A DNA stretch of 64,000 bases from Galbitalea sp036271795 (GTDB lineage: Bacteria; Actinomycetota; Actinomycetes; Actinomycetales; Microbacteriaceae): NCBI GenBank assembly GCA_036271795.1, contig DATAZY010000099.1, positions 1-64,000 on the forward strand, written 5' to 3'. The notes beneath the pieces are model-generated. The model was not told where the DNA came from. It saw only the letters and a program-made list of their open reading frames with translations, and ran no database searches. Shown here piece after piece: positions 7,662 to 16,977 of the stretch. Numbering within the stretch: the stretch's first letter is position 1; each line of letters opens with the position of its first letter. The position numbers were made by a program, and so were the translations under genes.

Positions 7662-9899
7662 TCAACCGCGAAACACGGACTGGAGCGACGACCAGGCCGA
7701 CTCCCGCACGTACAGGGGGATCTCGTCGATCAGAGTCGGACGCGTGATGAGCTGGCCGCCGCGCATGAGCTCGCCGGTCCAGGCATCCACCCACTTCCCC
7801 TCCGGCAGGTACACGTCCCAGTCGTCGCGGCCCGCCTCGGTAACCGGTGCGACCAGGAGCGCGGTGCCGAGCATCCACTGCAGCGGATGCTGCCATGCCG
7901 CCTCGTCGTTCGGAAAATCAAAGAACAGCGGTCGCATCAGTGGGGCGCCGCGTGCGATTGACGAAGCAGCCTGCTCGGCGAGGTATCGGACGAGGCGCTC
8001 GCGAACCTGGACGAAGCGTCGAAAAATCGGTATGACTCGAGGATCGCCCGTCGCTTCTGCGACATTCCACGGGGTGCGGTCGCGCGACGGAAGCCGGTGA
8101 TGGTTGAACTCGGAGTGGTACTGCATGATCGGAACGAAGGTCGCCGCCGCGACCGAGCGCAGGTACAGCTCTGCGCTCGGTACCTCCCCGGAGAAGCCCG
8201 CGAAGTCCCAGCCCCAGTACAGGATGCCGGACGCCGAAGCCGTGAGCCCTGCCGTCAGCGACCACCGAAACGCGTCCCAGGTTGAGTTCTCGTCGCCAGC
8301 CCAATAGGCGCCCGTTGCCTGAGAGCCGGTAAACCCGGCGCGGCTGAACGTGACGGGCGCCTTGCCCGCCGATCCGAGCAGGTCGCCGTACGCGCGCGCG
8401 TACTCAACGGGGAACAGGTTGTTCCCCTCATCGCCGTGCATTCCGTTGAGGTAAACCAGCTCGCGCCCCCATGCGTGCTCGCCTCCGTCCGTCTTGAACC
8501 CGTCGATCCCGATTTCGTCTACAAGGTAACGACGCCGCTCGGTCCACCACGCGGCAGCGCGCGCATCGGTCAGGTCGGGCATGAGTGCGAGCGGGAACCA
8601 CCACCCCCGGTTTCGATACGGGCGCAGCGTACCGTCCGGCGCGGGTTCACGGATTAGTACGTTCTGCTTCACAGCCTCCATGGCGTCGATCGCCGCCTGA
8701 CCGGTCGGATGCGGACGCATCTTGATCAACGGAATCTGCCACAACACGACCTTCACGTCGTTGCGATGCAGCTCGTCGACCATGTCCTTGGGATTCGGCC
8801 ACGCTCCATCCGCAGGGAAATCGAAGTCGGCGAGCACGTGCGGACGCACGGATGGCTCATATCGAGCATCACGGAACACCGTGAACGTGCTCTCGTCGCT
8901 CCATGCCTCGATGACGAGCGCACCGAGCGGGATGTCATGCTCTCGATGCAGGCTCGCCTGTCGCAGCACTTCGGCCTGTGTGTTCCACTCATTGCCGCTC
9001 GCCCACAGCCGGAAGATCCAGTGAGGAAGCTCGGTCGGCCGGCCGACATCCTCGAGGAATCCGTTGAGTACCTCGCTCGGACGGCCCGAGTAGAACCGCA
9101 CGGCCAGGGCTTCGGATGAGTCGCTCGGCGCATCCACCTCGGCCTCGATCGCGATGCGAGCCGGGTTGCTCGCCCCGACATCGAACCAGACCCGTCGCAA
9201 CGTGCGGACGTGAAAGCCCCAGCCATCGCCGCCGGTGACGTGCGCAAACGGCATTGGCAGGTATGTCTTGCGCTCGGCGCCCTGCGACTTGTACTGCTCG
9301 AACACGACGGAATCGAACGTTTGACCGCGCTGGTCGACCCGGTCGAATCGTTCGCCAAATCCGCTGACTCGTTCGCGTTTCCCCACCGCGAGCCCGAAGC
9401 GAATGCGGACAAGGCGCTCCCCGTCATCAAGAACCGAGACCGCGCCAACGAGTCGGCTGCGGCCAATCGACTCGATGAGAGCTGCCTCCGCCAATCGCCA
9501 GGCTGCGACCCGAACCTCGAACCATCGAGTGTTTTGCGATCGTCCCGAATCGTCCTGACCAACGAATCGATAGCGCAGAACATCGCCGGCCTCGAGGTCG
9601 TCGACCGTGGTCTGCCAGCCACCGGCGGCACGCGCAAGGCGTGCCTGCGCACCGGCGAGATGGCCGCCGTCGATGATCTGCCCCCGCGACGAGCGCGCGA
9701 TCGGCTCCAATACGATCGCACACTCGCGGGTTCGCCCAACCGCCGAACCGACCTTCAGCTCGCAGCGCACGGCCACAACATCCGGAGAGGTTCGCACGCC
9801 GAGAGTGAGCGTCTCGCCCGCTACCGGATCAACCGGCGAGCGCTGCTCAGTGTCAACGGAGTACGGATGCCCCGTCCCGAACGGCCGGTGTCGGATCAC
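7662..9899 (-). CDS. Glycoside hydrolase family 31 (alpha-glucosidase type)
   Basis: The 745-residue enzyme has an N-terminal beta-rich domain, a (beta/alpha)8 barrel and C-terminal beta domains. The nucleophile Asp471 lies in GIDGFKTDGGE and the acid/base Asp536 in YWAGDENSTW. No signal peptide is present, so it acts in the cytoplasm on imported oligosaccharides. The GTG start at 9899 overlaps the GH15 stop by 4 bp (GTGA). It is the last gene of an operon with GH15 and a sugar ABC transporter, which suggests isomalto- or other alpha-glucooligosaccharides. Alpha-xylosidase activity also occurs in GH31 and cannot be excluded. Confidence 0.9.
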   Translation of the reverse strand: MIRHRPFGTGHPYSVDTEQRSPVDPVAGETLTLGVRTSPDVVAVRCELKVGSAVGRTRECAIVLEPIARSSRGQIIDGGHLAGAQARLARAAGGWQTTVDDLEAGDVLRYRFVGQDDSGRSQNTRWFEVRVAAWRLAEAALIESIGRSRLVGAVSVLDDGERLVRIRFGLAVGKRERVSGFGERFDRVDQRGQTFDSVVFEQYKSQGAERKTYLPMPFAHVTGGDGWGFHVRTLRRVWFDVGASNPARIAIEAEVDAPSDSSEALAVRFYSGRPSEVLNGFLEDVGRPTELPHWIFRLWASGNEWNTQAEVLRQASLHREHDIPLGALVIEAWSDESTFTVFRDARYEPSVRPHVLADFDFPADGAWPNPKDMVDELHRNDVKVVLWQIPLIKMRPHPTGQAAIDAMEAVKQNVLIREPAPDGTLRPYRNRGWWFPLALMPDLTDARAAAWWTERRRYLVDEIGIDGFKTDGGEHAWGRELVYLNGMHGDEGNNLFPVEYARAYGDLLGSAGKAPVTFSRAGFTGSQATGAYWAGDENSTWDAFRWSLTAGLTASASGILYWGWDFAGFSGEVPSAELYLRSVAAATFVPIMQYHSEFNHHRLPSRDRTPWNVAEATGDPRVIPIFRRFVQVRERLVRYLAEQAASSIARGAPLMRPLFFDFPNDEAAWQHPLQWMLGTALLVAPVTEAGRDDWDVYLPEGKWVDAWTGELMRGGQLITRPTLIDEIPLYVRESAWSSLQSVFRG

Positions 9900-11047
9900 G
9901 CTTCGCCCGTCTTCGTGGGCGAGATGACGTTCAACTCGATCGCGAGCTTCAGGAACATCGCGTGACTCCACACCAATGGGTTCGCCACCGGACCCCAGCG
10001 CTCAATCCATTGGTCTCGAAGCTCGGGCGCCAGCAGGTGATTCGGCACCTGCTCCGGCAGGCTTCCGGATGGCCCTTCCGTGCCCGCGGCCCACATCAGC
10101 GAGGCGAACGCCCCCGCGGAATTTCCGGCCGCATTGAACGCCAACCCCAGCATGCAGCTCAGCAGTGGCCATTGGCCGCCTCCGTAGAAACTGTCGAGCA
10201 GGTAGCGGTGCACGCCGCCCTCGAATGCGAGCTCGCTGCTGATCCGTGCAATCGTCGATAGTCCGATCGGCGACGTCGCCTCAATAAGTCCGAGCGGTGC
10301 GATCAGCGCCAGGAGGCTCGCATCGGTATCCGACGACCCGAGCCACTTCGCCAGGCCGCCATTCGCGATTCCTTCCTCGAGGATCAGGGCACGGATTTCG
10401 CTCGCGGCTCCACGGGCATGCTCGGCGATGTCGGCGTCCAGCCCAGCTGAATCCGCGGCCCGCCTGAGGCCGGCCGCGACACATCCGAGCGTCGAGACGT
10501 GCACCTGCTCGGTGGATTCTTCCCACCAGTCGAAGCAGGGTCGCCGCCAGGAGGACAGCAGATACCGTATGGTCAACTCAATCGCGCCCGCCCAGCGTCC
10601 GGCATCGAGCTCGTGACGTTGTGCGTGGGCAGCGACCGCCCACAGCCATGTCCCGTATCCATCGAGCTGAAAGTCCCACCAGTCGTCGTCGCCCGTGGAT
10701 CCGTCCAGGCGAAAACGCGCGGGAAGCATGTCGGCATCGGGAAGCGGTTTCCCCGCTTCTGCCGCCGCGATGATCTCCTCGATCTGCGCAGCGCGATCGA
10801 GGATTGCACGCGCGCACCAGTCGAAGAATCGATTCGCGGACTCCACCCCACCAGCGGACGAAACGGCGTCAGCCGTGAAAGCGCCATCCCGAAACCACGC
10901 GTACCCCTTGTAGGCGGAAAATGTCGGGCTGGCCAGGTACGCCCCCGATGGGTCCTGAAGCTCAATAATTCGGTCGAGGCTGATGCGGGCAAGGCGGCTG
11001 GCCGCGTTGCGACCCGTTGCGCTCGCCGTGTCAGTCATATCGGTCAC
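9896..11047 (-). CDS. Glycoside hydrolase family 15 (glucoamylase/glucodextranase-like)
   Basis: This 383-residue protein is an (alpha/alpha)6-barrel enzyme. It shows the GH15 pattern KGYAWFRDGAF near residue 50, the general acid region DWWEES (Glu176/Glu177), and the catalytic base in GSLPEQV (Glu332), followed by NPLVWSHAMFLKLA. It lacks the starch-binding and super-beta-sandwich domains, and no signal peptide is visible, so it probably removes terminal glucose from imported short alpha-glucans. It follows the binding-protein gene after a strong hairpin and overlaps GH31. Confidence 0.88.
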   Translation of the reverse strand: MTDMTDTASATGRNAASRLARISLDRIIELQDPSGAYLASPTFSAYKGYAWFRDGAFTADAVSSAGGVESANRFFDWCARAILDRAAQIEEIIAAAEAGKPLPDADMLPARFRLDGSTGDDDWWDFQLDGYGTWLWAVAAHAQRHELDAGRWAGAIELTIRYLLSSWRRPCFDWWEESTEQVHVSTLGCVAAGLRRAADSAGLDADIAEHARGAASEIRALILEEGIANGGLAKWLGSSDTDASLLALIAPLGLIEATSPIGLSTIARISSELAFEGGVHRYLLDSFYGGGQWPLLSCMLGLAFNAAGNSAGAFASLMWAAGTEGPSGSLPEQVPNHLLAPELRDQWIERWGPVANPLVWSHAMFLKLAIELNVISPTKTGEA

Positions 11048-11082
11048 TTTCGGCGCTTCCTTTCGGATAGTGTCGCTTCGAA

Positions 11083-11117
11083 GTGGGCGGGAGCGAGCTC
11101 CAATCGCTCCCGCCCAC
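11083..11117 (-). terminator. Intercistronic hairpin after the sugar-binding protein gene
   Basis: Perfect 14-bp arms GTGGGCGGGAGCGA (11083-11096) and TCGCTCCCGCCCAC (11104-11117) are separated by seven bases. The hairpin lies just after the binding-protein stop and before GH15, with no good T-tract. It probably protects the upstream message and gives partial termination, raising binding protein over enzymes. Confidence 0.75.
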
Positions 11118-11123
11118 GCTGGA

Positions 11124-12377
11124 CTACTGCCCGAGCAGCGCGTTGATCTGCGAAGCCGCCGCCGCGAGGGCCTGAGCCACCGTGGAGCGACCAGCCTGCG
11201 CCTCGACCAGCTCGTTGGTCATGATGTCCTGGATCTGGTTGCCATTGGATCCCAGCACCGGGGACTGTGCGATGCTCTTCGCCGCGTCGAACACTGCCTG
11301 ACGGTTGTCGGGCGCGCCCTCCTTCAGGTACTGGGCCAGCTGCGTCTTGTTCGCAATGGTCGGAAGCTCCCAGCCTTTGCTGATCCGGACGTTCACCTCT
11401 TCCTTCGACGACGACAGGTATTCGGCCCACTTCTCGGCCGCATCCTTGTGCTTCGAGGTCACGGCAATTCCGACGGCGTTCGAGAACGTTGCGCTCGCCT
11501 GCTTGGTGTTACCAGGCTCCACGGCGATGTCCCACGGGCTGACGGCCTTTGCAAACGCGCCGATCTCCCAGGTGCCCGTGATGTCCATCCCGAGCTTGCC
11601 CGCGAGGAACAGGTTGGTATCATCGTTCGGCGTGCCCTGCCCCTGCGCAACGGTCGGCATCACGGTGCCGCTCTTCTGCACGAGCCAGTTGGCCGCGGCG
11701 ACACCCTTCGCGTTGTTGAACGCGACCTTGGTGCCGGCCTGGTTCAGGAAGGATCCGCCGTTCTGAACGAGCACCTTGTAGAACTCGTTGTACGTGACGG
11801 GCTGGTAGAGACCGAAGACGCCCTTTGCGGGATCGCTGATCTTCTTGGCCGCGGCCATTTCGTCCGACCAAGTCCAGCTGGAGCTCGGGTATGAGACTCC
11901 GGCCGCGTCGAACAGGGCCTTATTGTAATAGAGGATGACGGCCGAGAACGACGTTGGGAGGCCGTACTGCTTGTCGCCCGTCTGGTAACTGTCAAGCAGC
12001 GCCGCGCTGTAGAGGGAGGCGTCCGCGCCAGTGATCTGCGCGAGTTGCCCATTCGCCTGGTAATTCAGGTAGTTGCCAACCCCGTCGATGTCGAAGACAT
12101 CCGATGCGGTCCCAGCGGCAAGATCGGTCTGAAGCTTGGTGTCGTAATTGGTGTAGGGCACCGTGTCAACCTTGACCGTGATGTTCGGGTTTGCTTTCTC
12201 GAACGCCTTCACGATCGTCGTGAGGTTGGCCTCGTTTCCCCCCGCGGAAATGAAGTTCGTGTAGGTGATCGTGACGGGGGCGCTGGCTTTCGGCGGCGCA
12301 CTGGACGAGCATCCCGCAAGCGCGAGAGCCCCTGCGGCAGCGACGGCCGCTGCGGCCATCCATTTCTTGTGTTGCAT
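11124..12377 (-). CDS. Sugar ABC transporter substrate-binding lipoprotein
   Basis: The 417-residue product starts at 12377 after GAAGGAGA and has a lipoprotein signal, MQHKKWMAAAAV...LALAGCSSS, with the lipobox Cys in LAGC. The mature part is a family-1 solute-binding protein (VTITYTNFISAGG...ANLTTIVKAFEKANPNITVKVDTVPY). It captures an oligosaccharide outside the membrane and delivers it to the two permeases encoded upstream. The GH15 and GH31 neighbours point to alpha-glucosides. Confidence 0.92.
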   Translation of the reverse strand: MQHKKWMAAAAVAAAGALALAGCSSSAPPKASAPVTITYTNFISAGGNEANLTTIVKAFEKANPNITVKVDTVPYTNYDTKLQTDLAAGTASDVFDIDGVGNYLNYQANGQLAQITGADASLYSAALLDSYQTGDKQYGLPTSFSAVILYYNKALFDAAGVSYPSSSWTWSDEMAAAKKISDPAKGVFGLYQPVTYNEFYKVLVQNGGSFLNQAGTKVAFNNAKGVAAANWLVQKSGTVMPTVAQGQGTPNDDTNLFLAGKLGMDITGTWEIGAFAKAVSPWDIAVEPGNTKQASATFSNAVGIAVTSKHKDAAEKWAEYLSSSKEEVNVRISKGWELPTIANKTQLAQYLKEGAPDNRQAVFDAAKSIAQSPVLGSNGNQIQDIMTNELVEAQAGRSTVAQALAAAASQINALLGQ

Positions 12378-12429
12378 TGGTATCTCCTTCGATATGTGAT
12401 GGTGCGATGGAACGACGAGTCGGCCGGAT

Positions 12430-13311
12430 TTACTTGATGCCTGAACTCGCAACGCCCTGGATGATGTACTTCTGGGCGAAGATGTAGAGCGCCAACATCG
12501 GCAGGATGCTGATGACGGAGCCGGCCATGACGACATCCCACTGGGTTGTGTACTGGCCTTGAAGGTTCGCAAGCGCGATCGGCAGGGTCTGCAGCTGCGG
12601 CGAGCTCAGAACGATGAGTGGCCACAGGAAGTTGTTCCAGCTGCCCATGAACGCGAAGACGACGAGGGTCGCGAGCGCCGGGCGGATGTTCGGCAGGATG
12701 ATCGTCCAGAAGATGCGGAAGTGTCCCGCGCCATCAAGGGTTGCCGCTTCATCCAGCTCCCTCGGAACCTGGTTGATGGCCTGCCTCAGCAGGAAGATTC
12801 CAAACGCGGATGCGAGGCTCGGCAGCAGCACGCCGACGTACGAGTCGAGCAGGCCGAACACCTTGAGCTCCGAGAACAGCGGGACGATGAGCACCTGCAG
12901 CGGGATCATCATGGTCGCCAGGTAGATCCCGAAGACGACGGTACGGCCACGGAACTGCAGGCGGCTAAAGGCGTATGCGGCGGTCGAGCCGGTAAACAGC
13001 TGGATGACGGTTGTCACCACAGCGAGACCGAGGCTGTTCGCGACGACTACCGCGAACGGGGTATTCGCGAACAGTTCTGCGTAACCGGAGAGGGATGGAT
13101 CCGTCGGGATCAGCGACGGCGAAACCGTCAGGCTCGCCTCGGGGCTGATCGACGTGATGATCGTCCACACGAATGGGAAGACCATGAGCGCTGCGCCGAC
13201 GACCAGCACGACGTACAGCGCGACCCGCTTCGCCAACTCTGAACCGGTCATCCGGTGCCGCCGCACGGGAATCGTCAGCGCCGGGCCGGCGACGACAACG
13301 ACGTCAGCCAT
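12430..13311 (-). CDS. Sugar ABC permease, MalG type
   Basis: This 293-residue inner-membrane protein has about six membrane segments and the EAA loop ELDEAATLDGAGHFRIFWTIILPNIRPA that docks to the ATPase. It overlaps the other permease gene by 8 bp. No ATPase gene is in the operon, so a shared MsiK/MalK-type ATPase encoded elsewhere must energise it, as is common in actinobacteria. Confidence 0.92.
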   Translation of the reverse strand: MADVVVVAGPALTIPVRRHRMTGSELAKRVALYVVLVVGAALMVFPFVWTIITSISPEASLTVSPSLIPTDPSLSGYAELFANTPFAVVVANSLGLAVVTTVIQLFTGSTAAYAFSRLQFRGRTVVFGIYLATMMIPLQVLIVPLFSELKVFGLLDSYVGVLLPSLASAFGIFLLRQAINQVPRELDEAATLDGAGHFRIFWTIILPNIRPALATLVVFAFMGSWNNFLWPLIVLSSPQLQTLPIALANLQGQYTTQWDVVMAGSVISILPMLALYIFAQKYIIQGVASSGIK

Positions 13312-14218
13312 AGTTGACCCACCTGCGCTGGCCGCGGATCTGGATTACCGTGACGGCGAGGATGACGATGAACAGCATCCAGGACAAAGCGGATGCCGTC
13401 CCCGCCTGGCTGTAGCGGAAGGTCAGGTCGTAGATCTCCTCGACCACGACCTCACTCGAGCCATTTGGTCCGCCGGCCGTCATCGCATACACCTGATCGA
13501 AGACCTGGAAGCCGTTGATGAGAGAGATGACGACGACAAAGAACGTGGATGGGCTGAGCAGCGGAAGGGTAACGCTGAACAGCCGCCGCCACCAACCGGC
13601 ACCGTCGACTTTCGCCGCGTCGTACATGTCGGTGGGGATCGATTGGAGTCCGGCCAGCAGGATGACCATCACGAAGCCGATGTCCTTCCAGGCCGACGCG
13701 ATGATGATCGACGGCATTGCCCAGGTTGGGTCTGTCCACCACCCTGGGCCCGTGATGCCGAAGAAGCCGAGCACGGTGTTGACGACTCCGCTGTCGGGCG
13801 CGAGAAGCCAGCGCCAGATGACGGCAACGACGATCCAGCTCGTGACAACCGGCAGGAAGTAGATGCCGCGCAGGAGCGAGCGCCCCTTGAGTGCCGTGTT
13901 GAGAGCGAGGGCCAGGGCGAGACCGCCGATGTAGACGAGAGGCAGGTAGCCGACGATGTAGTAGACGGTGTGCAGGAAGACGGCGCCGGTGGTCGGGTCG
14001 CTGAAGAGGTGGATGTAGTTACTGAGCCCGACCCATTTCATCGCCGAGAGCAGGTTCCATTGGTTGAGGCTGACCCACGCCGACGCGATCATCGGGCCCA
14101 GTGAGAACAGCGCGAGCGGGATGGCGCTCGGTAGCAGGAAGGCGAGCACCGTCAGGACGTGCCGCGCCGACACTTTCTTCCGCGGTCGCGTCGTCAGCGC
14201 TGCATCCTGCACCGTCAT
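13304..14218 (-). CDS. Sugar ABC permease, MalF type
   Basis: The 304-residue product has six predicted membrane helices and the EAA-loop MYDAAKVDGAGWWRRLFSVTLPLLSPS. The start at 14218 shares one base with the ROK stop (TGATG), so the two are translationally coupled. The longer upstream frame lies inside the ROK gene and is not used. It pairs with the MalG-type permease to form the membrane channel. Confidence 0.92.
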   Translation of the reverse strand: MTVQDAALTTRPRKKVSARHVLTVLAFLLPSAIPLALFSLGPMIASAWVSLNQWNLLSAMKWVGLSNYIHLFSDPTTGAVFLHTVYYIVGYLPLVYIGGLALALALNTALKGRSLLRGIYFLPVVTSWIVVAVIWRWLLAPDSGVVNTVLGFFGITGPGWWTDPTWAMPSIIIASAWKDIGFVMVILLAGLQSIPTDMYDAAKVDGAGWWRRLFSVTLPLLSPSTFFVVVISLINGFQVFDQVYAMTAGGPNGSSEVVVEEIYDLTFRYSQAGTASALSWMLFIVILAVTVIQIRGQRRWVNYG

Positions 14219-15438
14219 CAGCGGGACGCCTCGCCGATCCGGATGTGCTCGATCAGTCGCTCTCGAACGAGCCGCCCCTGCTCGCCGGCGATGCCTTCCG
14301 TGTCGAAGGACGTTGCCAGCACGAGTGCCGCGGCGCCCTGCGCCCATCCATCGTCCTGCCATGGCTCGACGACGACCGACACCCCACGTTTCCCCGGCAC
14401 CAGGGATCCGCGGAACGCCGGCTCAAACCCGTACGACCAATGCGACCATGCGGCCGCACCTTCGCCGAGCAGCACGACAACTTCTGGATCGAGGATATTG
14501 ACGGCCCCCGCCAGCGCACGCCCGAGGTACTCACCCGCCTGTCCGAAGATCTTCTGCGCTGCCTCGTCGCCGCTGTCGGCTGCCTTCTTGAGCGCCTGAA
14601 TTCCCGCATGCTCGCCAATGATGTTCTGCTCGCGGGCCTCGCGAACCAGGGTCTGCTCGCCGATGAATGCTTCGAGGCAGCCACGGTTTCCGCACTGGCA
14701 GACCGGGCCGTCAGTGCCGACCGGGATGTGGCCGAGGTCACCAGCGCCGCCCGCGCTACCCCGCAACACGGCGCCGCCGGCGACGATTCCGCCGCCGACG
14801 CCCGTGCCGACCGTGACCACGAGGAAGTTCTGGTAGTTGCGCCCCAGCCCAAAGAGGCGCTCGGCCATGCTCAGTGCGTTGACGTTGTTGTCGATGACGA
14901 CTGGTAGGGCGAACGCCTGTCGCAGCGCGGCCCCGAGTGGAACCTGATTCCACCCGAGCTGCGTGGAGTCGACGACGCCGGCATCCTGTTCGTTGACCGT
15001 GCCCGGGATGCCGACTCCGATACCGAGCAGCGGAGTGTCGGACCCGCCATCGATGAAACGACGCAGGATTGCGATGAGATTCGTGATGGCCATGTTCGAG
15101 AGCGCGTCGAACGGTTCCGCGCCAGAACGGGTCACGGCCCCGTCAACCCCGACCTCAACGAATGCGACGTGGTCGACGACGACTTTGACGCCGATCGCGC
15201 GGATCGCGGTAGATACGACGCCCAGAAGTCTCCCGGGACGCCCACCCTGCGATGGGGAATTCTCGAGCTCCTGGACGAGGCCATCCGCGATCAGTTCACG
15301 TGAGAGCTGCGTGACCTGGGCCGGGGATACGCCCAACATTCGAGCGAGGTCTGCCCGCGACGCCGGCCCCTGCGCGCCGAGATGCGCCAGAATCGCCGAT
15401 CGATTGATGTCGGTGCGGAGTGGGGGAACGAGCGCCAT
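14218..15438 (-). CDS. ROK-family repressor of the alpha-glucan operon
   Basis: The 406-residue protein has an N-terminal winged HTH (ASRADLARMLGVSPAQVTQLSREL), then a sugar-kinase-like ROK domain with the zinc motif CQCGNRGCLE near residue 245 and GTGVGGGIVAGG. Regulators of this NagC/XylR type dissociate from DNA on binding a sugar. As first gene of the operon, with a palindrome across its promoter, it probably represses itself and the whole cluster. Confidence 0.9.
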   Translation of the reverse strand: MALVPPLRTDINRSAILAHLGAQGPASRADLARMLGVSPAQVTQLSRELIADGLVQELENSPSQGGRPGRLLGVVSTAIRAIGVKVVVDHVAFVEVGVDGAVTRSGAEPFDALSNMAITNLIAILRRFIDGGSDTPLLGIGVGIPGTVNEQDAGVVDSTQLGWNQVPLGAALRQAFALPVVIDNNVNALSMAERLFGLGRNYQNFLVVTVGTGVGGGIVAGGAVLRGSAGGAGDLGHIPVGTDGPVCQCGNRGCLEAFIGEQTLVREAREQNIIGEHAGIQALKKAADSGDEAAQKIFGQAGEYLGRALAGAVNILDPEVVVLLGEGAAAWSHWSYGFEPAFRGSLVPGKRGVSVVVEPWQDDGWAQGAAALVLATSFDTEGIAGEQGRLVRERLIEHIRIGEASR

Positions 15439-15446
15439 TGACTACC

Positions 15447-15496
15447 CTTTGTTCAGAACTAAACAAAGAATATAAATAAGAGCCGAATTAAGTCAA
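15447..15496 (-). promoter_or_regulatory. Promoter and ROK operator of the alpha-glucan operon
   Basis: On the minus strand a TTGACT -35 (15496-15491) and TATATT -10 (15474-15469) are 16 bp apart. The palindrome CTTTGTT (15447-15453) and AACAAAG (15462-15468), with an 8-bp spacer, begins directly after the -10 and would cover the transcription start, as expected for a ROK operator. Confidence 0.75.
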
Positions 15497-15553
15497 TGAC
15501 ATTGGCCCGCTACCAACGAATCACTCCGACAAGTCGAGGCTCGGGCGAGCCAA

Positions 15554-16204
15554 TTATGCGCGGGTTCGTTCGCTCCGCGATTCAAACGAGCGCAGGTATC
15601 CGATGGCCGCGTCGAGCGACGCCTCGAGCGGCGCGGTGCTCTTGTGGGTCTTGCACAGCAACAGGCCGCCCTGCACTGCCGCGAGGACGGCGGATGCCAG
15701 CGAGTTCAGGTCGACATCATCGCGGACGAGGCCCGCCGACCGCATCCTCGATATCCCATCGCGAAACGCGAGCTGCCAGCGGTCGAAGCTGTCGACGAGG
15801 ACGACCCGGGCGGCTTCGTCGGTGTCGGCGAGCTCGTTGGCGATCGAACCGAGCGGGCATCCTCCCGCGCAATGGTTCTCGCGTTGTTCCTGGATCACCT
15901 GGTCGCGCCAGCCGGCCCACGACTCCCAGCTGTCGAGCCGCGAAATGTAGGGTTCCTGCCCCTCAAGTACCGCGGTGGTCTGCCGGGTGACCACTTCGCC
16001 GATCAGTGAGGACTTGTCGGCGAAGTAGTGGTAGATCTGCGACTTGCCAACCCGGGCGGCCGCGCCGACATCGTCCAGGCTCGTCCGGGCCACACCATCC
16101 TCGAACACCAGCGCGGCCGCGGCATCCACGATCCGGGCGCGCGTGGCCTGTCCCTTCTGGGTTTTGGGCACGGGGAACGTCTTGCCTGCATGTGTGGTCG
16201 TCAC
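15554..16204 (-). CDS. TetR-family repressor of the peroxiredoxin-SDR operon
   Basis: From GTG 16204 this encodes 216 residues. The HTH is TSLDDVGAAARVGKSQIYHYFADKSSLIGEVV. The C-terminal part contains CAGGCPLGSIANELAD, the TetR_C segment with conserved Cys seen in YxaF/LfrR-like regulators, which may sense electrophiles or oxidants through Cys. It is divergent from a peroxiredoxin gene, and a palindrome overlaps that gene's -35, so it is the likely repressor. Confidence 0.87.
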   Translation of the reverse strand: MTTTHAGKTFPVPKTQKGQATRARIVDAAAALVFEDGVARTSLDDVGAAARVGKSQIYHYFADKSSLIGEVVTRQTTAVLEGQEPYISRLDSWESWAGWRDQVIQEQRENHCAGGCPLGSIANELADTDEAARVVLVDSFDRWQLAFRDGISRMRSAGLVRDDVDLNSLASAVLAAVQGGLLLCKTHKSTAPLEASLDAAIGYLRSFESRSERTRA

Positions 16205-16224
16205 GTCGAGTAGCTTAGTAGGAA

Positions 16225-16258
16225 TGTACTTGACAGTACATTTTCTGATTTCGACAAT
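16225..16258 (+). promoter_or_regulatory. Peroxiredoxin promoter with overlapping TetR operator
   Basis: TTGACA (16230-16235) and GACAAT (16253-16258) are spaced 17 bp. The palindrome TGTACT-TGAC-AGTACA (16225-16240) covers the -35, so repressor binding would block RNA polymerase directly. It also lies about 20 bp upstream of the TetR start on the other strand. Confidence 0.72.
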
Positions 16259-16293
16259 GAACTTGTCCCTTTTGGCCGAACGAGGAGTATCCC

Positions 16294-16977
16294 ATGGCGC
16301 AACTGTCGCCCACCATTGCCGACCAGGTCGCTGAAATGCAATCCAAGCGCACACCGACGCCTGCTTCCGAAAAGTTCAGCGCCGAACAGCACGCCCTGGC
16401 TCGGACGATGCCGCAGAGCGTGCTGGAAGCCGGGTCGGTGTTTCCTGACGGTGACCTGATCGACGCGGAAGGACGCCCAACGACCCTGGCAGAGACCTTG
16501 AGCGGTGCGCCCGGAGTGGTGATCTTCTATCGCGGCGCCTGGTGCCCCTACTGCAACATCGCATTACGCACCTACCGGGACCAGCTCACGCTTCCATTGA
16601 GGCAGTTGGGTGTTGTCCTCGTCGCGCTCAGCCCACAGTCGGCCGATGGCTCGATGACCATGAAGGAAAAACACGACCTCGAATTCCCGGTGCTCTCCGA
16701 CCCGGGCAACCAGATCGCGGGCGCGCTCGGCATCCTGACCCGGCCAACGGATGGTGCCCGGCACGCGCAACTCGAACACGGCCTCGACCTTGAAAAGGTC
16801 AACGCGGATGGGACCACGACCGTGCCGATGCCCACGGTTGCGCTCATCGACGCCGAGGGGGTCTTGGCCTGGATCGATGTCCACCCTGACTACACCACCC
16901 GCACCGAGCCGAGCCAGGTGCTGGATGCCGTGAACGAGTACCTGTCGAGCGCCCAGCCCAACGGGAAGGCCTCGTGA
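16294..16977 (+). CDS. AhpC/TSA-family peroxiredoxin-like protein
   Basis: This 227-residue thioredoxin-fold protein has the redox motif GAWCPYCN (Cys84, Cys87) after VVIFYRG, and a conserved TVALIDAEGVLAWIDVHPDY near the C-terminus. The CxxC instead of the classic T-x-x-C places it in the peroxiredoxin-like group often paired with TetR and SDR genes. A good ribosome binding site (GAGGAG) precedes the ATG. It probably reduces peroxides or disulfides in the cytoplasm. It overlaps the SDR by 1 bp. Confidence 0.87.
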   Translation: MAQLSPTIADQVAEMQSKRTPTPASEKFSAEQHALARTMPQSVLEAGSVFPDGDLIDAEGRPTTLAETLSGAPGVVIFYRGAWCPYCNIALRTYRDQLTLPLRQLGVVLVALSPQSADGSMTMKEKHDLEFPVLSDPGNQIAGALGILTRPTDGARHAQLEHGLDLEKVNADGTTTVPMPTVALIDAEGVLAWIDVHPDYTTRTEPSQVLDAVNEYLSSAQPNGKAS

